From positions 1-64,000 of the forward strand of contig JBIMKP010000001.1 of the NCBI GenBank assembly GCA_051861545.1: a stretch of DNA of 64,000 nucleotides. The letters run 5' to 3'. Position 1 is the first letter of the stretch, and each line of letters opens with the position of its first letter. Both the position numbers and the translations under genes were made by a program. The notes under the pieces are model-generated. The model saw nothing but the letters and a program-made list of their open reading frames with translations, was not told the origin of the DNA and searched no databases. The DNA is from CAISCU01 sp051861545. GTDB lineage: Bacteria; Bacteroidota; Bacteroidia; UKL13-3. Below are positions 9,008 through 15,817 of this stretch, one piece after another.

Positions 9008-9862
9008 TCACTTTGTGTTTTGAAAAACAGCATTATAAATCTTAACAGTTTGAACCGCTGCTTTAACATCATGAACACGAAGAATTTTTGTAGAATTGAT
9101 CAAAGCAATCATATTAACTGCAACAGTTGCATTCAAAGAATCTTCCACTTCAACATTTGCAATATCTCTTATCATCTTTTTTCTTGATAGTCCGGCTAAA
9201 ATTGGCAATTCAAACATAGAAAAGTATTGCAAAGACCTTAATAAATCTAGGTTATGATTCAAATTTTTACCAAAGCCAAAACCCGGGTCTAAAATTATAT
9301 CGGTTAAGCCTGCATTCTTTAATAAATCTACCTTCAATTTAAAATAATCCATCACCTCTATAACAACATTTTCATAGTTTGGATTTTTATGCATTGATTC
9401 AAAACTTCCCTTTTTATGCATCATTATATAAGGCACCTTGGAAGCTTTTAAAAAAGGTAACATATCAACATCCTCATCAAACGACGAAACATCATTTACT
9501 ATATGAAAACCTTCATTAACAGCAAATTCTGCTACTTTTGAATGGTAGGTATCAATTGAAAAAATTGCTTGAGGAAATGCTTTTACCAATTGAGGAATAA
9601 TCGTTTCTAGCCTATTTTTTTCTTCAATCCATGAAATTTGATTTGAACCGGGACGAGTAGATTGAGCCCCAATATCTAATATATCGGCCCCTTCATTTAA
9701 CATTGTTTCAGCAGTTTCCAGAGCCTGGTCAACTCCACTAATTCTTGAGCCTGAATAGAAGCTATCAGGCGTAAAATTTAGGATTCCCATAACCTTAGGC
9801 TTCGACAAATCGAGAAGCCGACCAGCACATTTAAGTGTAAATTTAGTTTGAAATGCTTGCAA
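9008..9862 (-). CDS. folP: Dihydropteroate synthase
   Basis: 284 residues, normal length. It condenses 6-hydroxymethyl-dihydropterin diphosphate with p-aminobenzoate in folate synthesis. Signatures: KVMGILNFTPDSFYSG near residue 25, the ADILDIGAQSTRPG loop, FSIDTYHSKVAEFA, DPGFGFGKNLNHN and a closing RVHDVKA. No ATG precedes the conserved core; the frame begins with TTG at 9862, which gives a normal-length N-terminus, so TTG is the likely start. It is divergent from the DUF1599 gene with only 49 bp between them, and followed by cdaA, an order often seen in Bacteroidota (folP next to DUF1599, DoxX and tpiA genes). Confidence 0.93.
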   Translation of the reverse strand: MQAFQTKFTLKCAGRLLDLSKPKVMGILNFTPDSFYSGSRISGVDQALETAETMLNEGADILDIGAQSTRPGSNQISWIEEKNRLETIIPQLVKAFPQAIFSIDTYHSKVAEFAVNEGFHIVNDVSSFDEDVDMLPFLKASKVPYIMMHKKGSFESMHKNPNYENVVIEVMDYFKLKVDLLKNAGLTDIILDPGFGFGKNLNHNLDLLRSLQYFSMFELPILAGLSRKKMIRDIANVEVEDSLNATVAVNMIALINSTKILRVHDVKAAVQTVKIYNAVFQNTK

Positions 9863-9885
9863 AACGTTAATAGAGTTTATTTTTG
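9857..9885 (+). promoter_or_regulatory. Promoter of the DUF1599-DoxX-aroK operon
   Basis: TTG at 9857-9859 and TATTTTTG at 9878-9885 are 18 bp apart, a good fit to the Bacteroidota -33/-7 pattern. Transcription would begin near 9892, about 20 nt before the TTG start at 9912. The -33 box lies inside the first codons of the divergent folP. Confidence 0.6.
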
Positions 9886-9911
9886 TACCACGACAAATAA
9901 AAACTACGAAC

Positions 9912-10466
9912 TTGAGAAATCAAACATCAAACCAATTCGACGAGGTAATTACTTTATGTAGAGAACTCTTTATTAAAAAAAATAAAGATTATGGTCAGAG
10001 TTGGAGAATTATGAGAATTAGCTCAATAACAGATCAAATTTACATTAAAGCTGTAAGGGTCAGAAACATTGAAGAAAATGGTGTAAACATGGTTGGCGAA
10101 AGCATTGAAAATGAGTTTATGGGCATTATTAATTATTGTGTAATGGCAATGATTCAAATTGAAACTAATGAGGATGAAAGGTTTATAAGTAGCGATGACG
10201 ATTTAATAAAATCGTACGATGCTTATATACAAAACACAAAAACCTTGATGCTTCAAAAAAACCATGATTATGGCGAGATTTGGCGCTCAATGTTAGTAAG
10301 CACATTTACAGACATGTTACTCATGCGCATCAACCGCATACATCAAATTATATCAAATAGAGGAAAAACATTAGCCAGCGAAGGAATTGAAAGCAATTTT
10401 ATGGATATGATAAACTATTCGATTTTTGCACTAATTAGACTTTCAGAGGAAAAACAAACAAAATAG
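9912..10466 (+). CDS. DUF1599 domain protein (duplicated KN.DYG..WR module)
   Basis: 184 residues made of two similar halves: KKNKDYGQSWRIMRISSITDQIYIK at about 22 and QKNHDYGEIWRSMLVSTFTDMLLM at about 114, each followed by an arginine-rich helix and an acidic ESIENEFMG / EGIESNFMD stretch. This is the DUF1599 (nucleotide-modification-associated) pattern; biochemical function unknown. The only usable start is TTG at 9912, since the first in-frame ATG lies inside the first conserved motif. First gene of a tight operon (1-bp gaps) with a DoxX/MauE protein and shikimate kinase, in the neighbourhood of folP and tpiA as in other Bacteroidota. Confidence 0.85.
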   Translation: MRNQTSNQFDEVITLCRELFIKKNKDYGQSWRIMRISSITDQIYIKAVRVRNIEENGVNMVGESIENEFMGIINYCVMAMIQIETNEDERFISSDDDLIKSYDAYIQNTKTLMLQKNHDYGEIWRSMLVSTFTDMLLMRINRIHQIISNRGKTLASEGIESNFMDMINYSIFALIRLSEEKQTK

Positions 10467-10467
10467 C

Positions 10468-11586
10468 ATGAAACTTTTAACACATTTTAGCAGAGCCTTT
10501 GTAGGCATTCTATTTATTATTTCAGGTTTAATAAAAGCAAATGATACAATAGGATTTAGTTATAAACTAGTTGAATATTTTGAAATTTTTAATTTCACAG
10601 CATTTATACCTTTTGCAGTGCCATTGGCAATGGTAATTTGCATTTTTGAAATCATCTCCGGTTTTGCTTTATTACTAGGTGTTTATGCAAAGTTAAATGC
10701 ATGGCTATTGCTTTTACTGATAGTATTCTTTACGCTATTAACAGGATACAGTGCAATAACAAATAAAGTAACAGATTGTGGATGTTTTGGAGACGCAATT
10801 AAACTTACTCCAGTACAAAGTTTTGAAAAAGACCTTGTTCTTTTGGTATTTATTCTAATCATATTTTTTGGAGTAAAACATATTAAACCACTTTTTAATA
10901 AGGCTATAGTTCATATAGGTCTATTTACCGCCTTTTTGGTTTCAACCTTTTTCACCATATACACATATATGTTTTTGCCTGTAAAAGATTTTTTACCATA
11001 TAAAATTGGAAACAATATTTATGAACTAACGCTCACACCTGAAAATGCAGAAAAAGATATCATTGAAATGATATTTATTTATGAAAAAGGCGGAAAAGAG
11101 TTTGAGTTTGATATGAATCATTTACCATCTGAAGAGGACGGATTTACGTATGTTGACAGGAAAGATAAATTAATTAAAAAAGGCTATCACCCACCTATTC
11201 ATGATTTTAAAATTTATGACTCAACAGGCTTAGAATACACTGAGAAATTTTTCACAGACAAAGGATTTAAATTAGTTTTGGTTCAAACCAAATTAGACGA
11301 AGGAAGAAAAGGACAAGAAGTGGCTATTCAAGCTACAGTAAACCACTATTTATCTTTAAAAAAGGGTAATTTCTGGGCACTTAGCTCTAGTTCAACAGAT
11401 GATATTAAAGCATACAAAAACAAACATCAACTAAGTTACTTCCACTACAATATGGATGCAATTCCATTAAAATCGATGGTAAGATCTAATCCAGGATTAA
11501 TTTTATTAAAAGATAATATAGTAGTCAAAAAATGGAGCTGTTATAATTTACCAAGTCCGGAAGTATTAAATAAATATATGAAATAA
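10468..11586 (+). CDS. BT_3928-like DoxX/MauE membrane protein with C-terminal thioredoxin-like domain
   Basis: 372 residues. The N-terminal 150 residues hold four membrane segments of DoxX/MauE type (FSRAFVGILFIISGLIKAND opens the domain), with the TDCGCFGDAIKLTP motif near residue 107 that marks MauE-like proteins. A fifth membrane segment near 155 precedes a soluble domain (about 180-372) that looks like a degenerate thioredoxin-like or redox-associated fold without a visible CXXC. The family is found next to DUF1599, folP and tpiA in many Bacteroidota. A membrane redox or quinone-linked role is inferred, not shown. Confidence 0.8.
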   Translation: MKLLTHFSRAFVGILFIISGLIKANDTIGFSYKLVEYFEIFNFTAFIPFAVPLAMVICIFEIISGFALLLGVYAKLNAWLLLLLIVFFTLLTGYSAITNKVTDCGCFGDAIKLTPVQSFEKDLVLLVFILIIFFGVKHIKPLFNKAIVHIGLFTAFLVSTFFTIYTYMFLPVKDFLPYKIGNNIYELTLTPENAEKDIIEMIFIYEKGGKEFEFDMNHLPSEEDGFTYVDRKDKLIKKGYHPPIHDFKIYDSTGLEYTEKFFTDKGFKLVLVQTKLDEGRKGQEVAIQATVNHYLSLKKGNFWALSSSSTDDIKAYKNKHQLSYFHYNMDAIPLKSMVRSNPGLILLKDNIVVKKWSCYNLPSPEVLNKYMK

Positions 11587-11587
11587 A

Positions 11588-12145
11588 ATGCCAGTAAATG
11601 ATTTAGTATTTATATGGGGAATGCCTGGTTCAGGTAAAACTACATTGGGCAAAAAACTAGCTAAACAACTAAATTTTGAATGGATAGACAGTGATAATTA
11701 TATCGAATTAAATGAAGGAAAATCAATAAGTGAAATATTTGAAAAAGAAGGTGAAGAGTATTTCCGACAATTAGAACTAAAAAGTTTAAGAGAATTTTTA
11801 AAACTAAACAAGGTTCTTGTATCATGTGGTGGTGGATTTCCAGTATTTAATGAAAACTATAAAATCATGCTTAATAACGCATTTTGTATATATCTAAAAG
11901 CCGATATAGGGCTATTAAACCGGAGACTATTAGATCAAAATAACAAAAGACCTTTACTTTCAGCACTTAATGGAGAACAAATTTTGATTAAATTAAAAGA
12001 AATTTACGAAACACGTAAAGAAATTTACGAAAAAGCAAATTTTCAAATAAATATACCCGTCAAAAGCGTGAATACTCTTATTTTACAAGTGTCTCAAGAG
12101 TTTAAGACATTCCAAAAATGTAGGTCAGAAAGCCAAATAATTTAA
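11588..12145 (+). CDS. aroK: Shikimate kinase
   Basis: 185 residues. It phosphorylates shikimate at the 3-hydroxyl using ATP, step five of the chorismate pathway. Walker A GMPGSGKTTLGKKLA is at about residue 11, the shikimate-binding DSDNYIELNEGKSI at about 33, EEYFRQLE at about 57, the CGGGFPVF loop at about 80 and the lid arginines RRLLDQNNKRPLL at about 117. The start ATG is one base after the DoxX/MauE stop, so it is translated from the same operon. Slightly longer than the usual 170-175 residues, with an extra hydrophilic tail. Confidence 0.92.
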   Translation: MPVNDLVFIWGMPGSGKTTLGKKLAKQLNFEWIDSDNYIELNEGKSISEIFEKEGEEYFRQLELKSLREFLKLNKVLVSCGGGFPVFNENYKIMLNNAFCIYLKADIGLLNRRLLDQNNKRPLLSALNGEQILIKLKEIYETRKEIYEKANFQINIPVKSVNTLILQVSQEFKTFQKCRSESQII

Positions 12146-12205
12146 TATTTGTGAATAATTTGTGCAAAGTCGAAAAAAAAATATTTCATAAAAGCTTGGA
12201 GGCAC

Positions 12206-12235
12206 TTGATTTTTTGGCTGTCTTTACTAAGTTTG
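12206..12235 (+). promoter_or_regulatory. Promoter of the HU gene
   Basis: TTG at 12206-12208 and TAAGTTTG at 12228-12235 are 19 bp apart, an exact Bacteroidota-type promoter. Transcription should begin near 12242, giving a leader of about 24 nt before the ATG at 12266. Confidence 0.75.
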
Positions 12236-12265
12236 TTACAACAATAACCCTTAAACTATATAAAT

Positions 12266-12538
12266 ATGAACAAACAAGACTTAATCGATTCAATGGCAAA
12301 AGCTGCTGGTATCACTAAAGTACAAGCTCAGTCTGCATTAGACGCATTCATGGGTTCTACACAAACTGCTTTGAAAAAAGGCGACAAAGTGATTTTAGTA
12401 GGTTTTGGTACATTTTCAGTTACTAAACGTTCTGCACGTAAAGGACGTAACCCTCAAACAGGAAAAGAAATCAATATTCCTGCAAAGAAAGTGGTTAAAT
12501 TTAAAGCTGGTGCAGGCTTACAAGCAAAAGTTAAGTAA
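12266..12538 (+). CDS. hup: HU family DNA-binding protein
   Basis: 90 residues, the standard size of HU. MNKQDLIDSMAKAAGITKVQA begins the helical dimerisation half; VGFGTFSVTKRSARKGRNPQTGK is the beta-arm with the conserved RNPQTG that enters the DNA minor groove. It binds and bends DNA without strong sequence preference and shapes the nucleoid. It has its own promoter (12206-12235) and a strong terminator right after it, so it is a single-gene unit. Its codon use is visibly richer in G/C at third positions than its neighbours, as expected for a highly expressed gene. Confidence 0.96.
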   Translation: MNKQDLIDSMAKAAGITKVQAQSALDAFMGSTQTALKKGDKVILVGFGTFSVTKRSARKGRNPQTGKEINIPAKKVVKFKAGAGLQAKVK

Positions 12539-12553
12539 GTTAAAAAGTACTAT

Positions 12554-12586
12554 AAAAAAACTCGACTTAAGGTCGAGTTTTTTTTT
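12554..12586. terminator. Bidirectional terminator between HU and the phosphoribosyltransferase gene
   Basis: CTCGAC (12561-12566) and GTCGAG (12572-12577) form the stem around TTAAG, flanked by seven A on the left and nine T on the right. It can serve HU on the plus strand and the gene ending at 12607 on the minus strand. Confidence 0.85.
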
Positions 12587-12606
12587 GCCCATTATTTAAT
12601 AAAAAA

Positions 12607-13104
12607 TCATTCTAAAAACACACTAATTTTACCTTTTAGGTAAACAACACTTACATGTTCTTGTAATGTAGTACTTAGTGAAGTACCAATAAAATTAGCT
12701 TCTAAAGGAAAGCTCTTATAACTTCTATCAACCAATACTGCAATTTGAATTTTTGAAACCTTCTTTTCCAAAAAAGGTAACATTGCATATACCATCGTCC
12801 TTCCCGAATTAAGCACATCATCAACCAAAACAATAGGACTTGAATCTTTAATCTTGATTTGAAAATCCACTACTATATTATCGGCACTAGGAGAAGATTT
12901 ATCAATTTGAACAGTTAATCGAGTAATTTTTTGTTTGGTAATCTCTACTAGGAACTTTTCTAATAAATCTGCAACAGCTTTACCTTGACCAGAAATATGC
13001 GCAATTACAATTTCCTTTGCGTCAAAATTCCTTTCAACAATTTGAAAAGCCATTCTTTTCAAAATTTGTAAAACTTGCTGGTGATTTAAAATTTGGGTTT
13101 TCAT
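12607..13104 (-). CDS. Phosphoribosyltransferase, PyrR/UPRTase-like
   Basis: 165 residues from the ATG at 13104. A TTG three codons earlier is less likely because it sits inside a TACCTTTG sequence (13111-13118) that resembles a promoter -7 box. The PRPP-binding motif IVLVDDVLNSGRTM at about 107 and an N-terminal helix plus IAHISGQGKAVADLL give the type I phosphoribosyltransferase fold. Length and layout match PyrR-like proteins, which in Firmicutes combine weak UPRTase activity with pyrimidine-operon attenuation. No pyrimidine genes are nearby, so RNA binding cannot be judged here. The alternative is a salvage phosphoribosyltransferase of unknown substrate. Confidence 0.8.
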   Translation of the reverse strand: MKTQILNHQQVLQILKRMAFQIVERNFDAKEIVIAHISGQGKAVADLLEKFLVEITKQKITRLTVQIDKSSPSADNIVVDFQIKIKDSSPIVLVDDVLNSGRTMVYAMLPFLEKKVSKIQIAVLVDRSYKSFPLEANFIGTSLSTTLQEHVSVVYLKGKISVFLE

Positions 13105-13257
13105 TAATTTCAAAGGTAATGGGCTTTTGTTAAAAATAATAAAACAGAAAAAGATGAAATAGGCCCAAAACTTATATTTTAAGGAAAAGCTAAAAATACC
13201 AAAAAACTAGCTTAAATTGCGATTGTAGGCAGAAATCAAAAAAAAATGTCCAAAAAT

Positions 13258-13287
13258 TTTGATTTTGAACAATTAAACTTATTTTTG
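13258..13287 (+). promoter_or_regulatory. Promoter of rpmE2
   Basis: TTTG at 13258-13261 and TATTTTTG at 13280-13287 are 18 bp apart. Transcription is expected near 13293-13294, which leaves an untranslated leader of about 82 nt before the ATG at 13376. The remaining part of the 13105-13257 intergenic stretch shows nothing else convincing. Confidence 0.65.
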
Positions 13288-13293
13288 CCCTCC

Positions 13294-13344
13294 CAAATTT
13301 TATGAAATCAGGCTGAACTGTTTCAGAAACTTTCTCAAAATTTG
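13294..13344 (+). promoter_or_regulatory. Possible structured leader of rpmE2
   Basis: CAAATTTT at 13294-13301, exactly at the predicted transcript 5' end, is complementary to AAAATTTG at 13337-13344. Inside lie shorter pairs (TGAAA 13303-13307 with TTTCA 13321-13325, or alternatively CTGAA with TTCAG). Long leaders that bind the ribosomal protein are known for L31 in several other phyla, so an autoregulatory role is a reasonable but untested reading. Confidence 0.35.
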
Positions 13345-13375
13345 AAACAAACAGGTAAAGAAAAAATATAAGTAT

Positions 13376-13624
13376 ATGAAAGAAGGAATCCATCCAACAC
13401 GCTATAGAAAAGTGGTTTTCAAAGACATGTCTAACGATTACATGTTTTTATGTCATAGCACAGTTGAAACAAAAGAAACCATTAAATGGGAAGACGGAAC
13501 TGATTATCCATTATTCAAATTGGATATTTCTCACAAGTCACATCCATTCTTTACAGGACAAGCTATGTTTATTGATACAGCAGGTCGTATCGATAAATTT
13601 AAAAAGCGTTATGCTAAAAAGTAA
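13376..13624 (+). CDS. rpmE2: Type B 50S ribosomal protein L31
   Basis: 82 residues beginning MKEGIHPTRYRKVVFKD and ending DKFKKRYAKK, the type B (zinc-free) form: the CXXC pairs of type A L31 are absent. It is a component of the large subunit near the central protuberance that bridges to the small subunit. It has a clear promoter, a long leader and a strong terminator, so it is transcribed alone, with possible readthrough into the GlmU-like gene that starts 12 nt after the terminator. Type B L31 genes are Zur-controlled in some phyla; no obvious zinc box was seen here. Confidence 0.95.
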   Translation: MKEGIHPTRYRKVVFKDMSNDYMFLCHSTVETKETIKWEDGTDYPLFKLDISHKSHPFFTGQAMFIDTAGRIDKFKKRYAKK

Positions 13625-13641
13625 TTAGATGCTTAATATTG

Positions 13642-13675
13642 TAAAGCCTTCCAAATTGGAAGGCTTTATTTTTTT
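13642..13675 (+). terminator. Terminator after rpmE2
   Basis: TAAAGCCTTCC (13642-13652) pairs perfectly with GGAAGGCTTTA (13658-13668) around AAATT and is followed by seven T. The next gene begins only 12 nt beyond. Confidence 0.85.
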
Positions 13676-13687
13676 AATCCTATTTGA

Positions 13688-14893
13688 ATGAATTGCATTT
13701 ACTTCGACCCAAAGAAAGAAAGGAATCAATTACTTCCTTTTACATTTACTCGTCCAATAGCCAAAATAAGAATAGGCATTCTAAATATTGACGAAAAGTG
13801 GGAAAAACATCTACAAACTACTGAAACTTCATTTCTCACAGAATCATATCTATCAGAAAAATATCCACTGGTAACTAAAAGTGAAAATTTTTTAATTAAT
13901 GGCTCTATTTGCCCTGATACAATTATCGCAAATGAAGTTAAACTATTAAAAATAGGTGAAGGTTTGTTTAAAAATGAAACACTTATTGCCGCAAATATTA
14001 AGGAAAGTGATATAACTTCATTCGATTTTGATAATTTCTCAGGTATTAGAATTGAAACAAAATCTGATAATATCTTACAAGTTAGTCAGGTATATGATAT
14101 TTTTTCAAAAAATGGCCAAGCCATAGAGAACGATTTTGAACTACTTTGTAAAGGCAGAAAATCGGAGCCTATTCCTGAAGGAAATCAAGTAATTAATCCA
14201 GAAAAAATATTTATTGAACCTGGAGCAAAAGTTTTATTCTCTATATTAAATGCATCATCTGGTCCAATTTACATTGGAAAAAATGCTGAGGTAATGGAAG
14301 GATGTAAAATTCGTGGACCTCTTGCATTATGTGAAGATGCTGGATTAAAAATGGATGCCAAAATTTATGGAGCAACAACTGTTGGACCACATTGTAAAAT
14401 TGGTGGTGAGGTAAATAATAGTGTATTCTTTAGTTATAGCAATAAAGGTCATGATGGTTTTGTTGGAAATGCTGTAATTGGCGAATGGGTAAATATGGGA
14501 GCTGATACTAATAATAGCAACCTAAAAAATACCTATGATGAAGTTAAACTTTGGCAGTATAAAAGTCAAAGATTTGAAAAAACAGGTCTTACATTTTGTG
14601 GATTAATGATGGCCGACCACGCTAAATGCGGAATTAATACCATGTTTAATACAGGAACAGTTGTAGGGGTTGGAGCTAATATTTTTGGTTCGGGATTCCC
14701 AAGAAACTTTATTCCAGATTTTAGCTGGGGTGGTGCTCAAGGATTTGAAACACACGTTTTAAATAAATTCTACAAAACAGCTGAAGCTATGTGCGGTAGA
14801 AGAAATGTTGTATTTGGAGATATTGACAAAGCCTTATACAAGAAACTATTTGATATGACAGCAGAATACCGATTTTGGGAAAACAAACTTTAA
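13688..14893 (+). CDS. GlmU-like sugar nucleotidyltransferase/acyltransferase protein
   Basis: 401 residues. The N-terminal half (FDPKKERNQLLPFTFTRPIA at the start) matches the NTP_transf_4 type found in Bacteroidota GlmU-like proteins but lacks an obvious GXGXRM nucleotidyltransferase loop. The C-terminal half (about 190-370) has hexapeptide-type repeats predicting a left-handed beta-helix (IYIGKNAEVMEGCKIRGPLA, VNMGADTNNSN, FNTGTVVGVGANIFG), as in acetyltransferases. Likely role: handling of a hexose-1-phosphate or amino-sugar phosphate for the envelope; substrate unknown. The ATG lies 12 nt after the rpmE2 terminator with no separate promoter seen, and tpiA follows 15 bp later, so glmU-like and tpiA form one unit. 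Confidence 0.8.
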   Translation: MNCIYFDPKKERNQLLPFTFTRPIAKIRIGILNIDEKWEKHLQTTETSFLTESYLSEKYPLVTKSENFLINGSICPDTIIANEVKLLKIGEGLFKNETLIAANIKESDITSFDFDNFSGIRIETKSDNILQVSQVYDIFSKNGQAIENDFELLCKGRKSEPIPEGNQVINPEKIFIEPGAKVLFSILNASSGPIYIGKNAEVMEGCKIRGPLALCEDAGLKMDAKIYGATTVGPHCKIGGEVNNSVFFSYSNKGHDGFVGNAVIGEWVNMGADTNNSNLKNTYDEVKLWQYKSQRFEKTGLTFCGLMMADHAKCGINTMFNTGTVVGVGANIFGSGFPRNFIPDFSWGGAQGFETHVLNKFYKTAEAMCGRRNVVFGDIDKALYKKLFDMTAEYRFWENKL

Positions 14894-14908
14894 TTAACCT
14901 ATATACCC

Positions 14909-15673
14909 ATGAGAAAAAAGATTATTGCAGGAAACTGGAAAATGAACAAAAACTTCGAAGAAGGAATGGCCCTTGTTTCTGAAGTATCAAATATGGTAAA
15001 AGATGAATATAGCGGAAGTGCAGAAGTTGTATTCATACCACCATTTATTCATATTAATGCCGTTGGTAGAATGATTTCCGATGCTAAAAACTTATTTGTA
15101 GGCGCTCAAAATTGCTCAAATCATGCATCAGGAGCTTATACAGGAGAAACTAGTGCATCAATGCTAAAAAGCTGTGGAGTAAGTTATGTTATTGTTGGTC
15201 ACAGCGAAAGAAGACAATATTTCAACGAAAGCAATGACTGGTTGGCAAAAAAAGTAGATGCTGTATTGGCAAATGATTTGAATCCAATTTACTGCTGTGG
15301 AGAAACACTTGAAGAAAGAGAAAGTAATCAGCATTTTGATGTTTTAAAGAAACAAATAAGTGAAGGATTATTTCATTTGGATGAAGCTGGTATGAGAAAA
15401 GTAGTAATTGCATATGAACCAGTTTGGGCCATTGGAACAGGTAAAACGGCATCAACAGAACAAGCACAAGAAATTCATGCATTTATTCGCAATTTAATCA
15501 GCGAAAAATACAATCATGAGACTGCGCAGTCAATTACTATACAATATGGTGGCAGTGTAAAAGCAGACAATGCCGCTGAACTTTTTGCAGCACCTGATAT
15601 AGATGGAGCATTAGTAGGCGGAGCAGCTCTGCAAAGCAGAAGCTTTACTGATATTATAAAAGCAATGAAATAA
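14909..15673 (+). CDS. tpiA: Triosephosphate isomerase
   Basis: 254 residues, normal length. It interconverts dihydroxyacetone phosphate and glyceraldehyde 3-phosphate in glycolysis and gluconeogenesis. The catalytic set is intact: lysine in GNWKMNK (about 12), histidine in IVGHSERRQYF (about 97) and glutamate in AYEPVWAIGTGKTA (about 169), with the phosphate loop and YGGSVKADN near the C-terminus. The gene follows the GlmU-like gene by 15 bp. Downstream hairpins at 15682-15720 and 15773-15792 probably end the transcript. Confidence 0.97.
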   Translation: MRKKIIAGNWKMNKNFEEGMALVSEVSNMVKDEYSGSAEVVFIPPFIHINAVGRMISDAKNLFVGAQNCSNHASGAYTGETSASMLKSCGVSYVIVGHSERRQYFNESNDWLAKKVDAVLANDLNPIYCCGETLEERESNQHFDVLKKQISEGLFHLDEAGMRKVVIAYEPVWAIGTGKTASTEQAQEIHAFIRNLISEKYNHETAQSITIQYGGSVKADNAAELFAAPDIDGALVGGAALQSRSFTDIIKAMK

Positions 15674-15681
15674 CAAAATTA

Positions 15682-15720
15682 AGGCCATTTGAGAATTCTT
15701 AAAAAGAACTCAAATGGCCT
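15682..15720 (+). terminator. Long hairpin after tpiA (no U-tract)
   Basis: AGGCCATTTGAG (15682-15693) pairs with CTCAAATGGCCT (15709-15720), and the loop can extend the stem through TTCTT and AAGAA. No run of T follows, so it may be an mRNA 3'-end stabiliser or a terminator assisted by the next hairpin. Confidence 0.6.
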
Positions 15721-15772
15721 GATTTTCAAATATTAACTCTCCCACCCCAATTTCTTGAAGTTTTCGTTATAT

Positions 15773-15792
15773 AAGGCTTAGGCCTTTTTTTT
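15773..15792 (+). terminator. Short hairpin with U-tract before the 1458-residue protein
   Basis: AAGGC (15773-15777) and GCCTT (15782-15786) pair around TTAG and run into eight T. It lies 26 nt before the ATG at 15818. It may be the true tpiA terminator or an attenuator. Confidence 0.45.
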
Positions 15793-15817
15793 GTATATTG
15801 GAACACTTATCATTCAA

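Noticed and set aside
12405..12599. 64-codon frame inside and after the HU gene
   Set aside because: It is a +1 shadow of HU that ends in its terminator.
13190..13393. 67-codon minus-strand frame opposite the rpmE2 leader
   Set aside because: It covers the rpmE2 promoter and leader on the other strand and has an odd, aromatic-rich composition; more likely chance.
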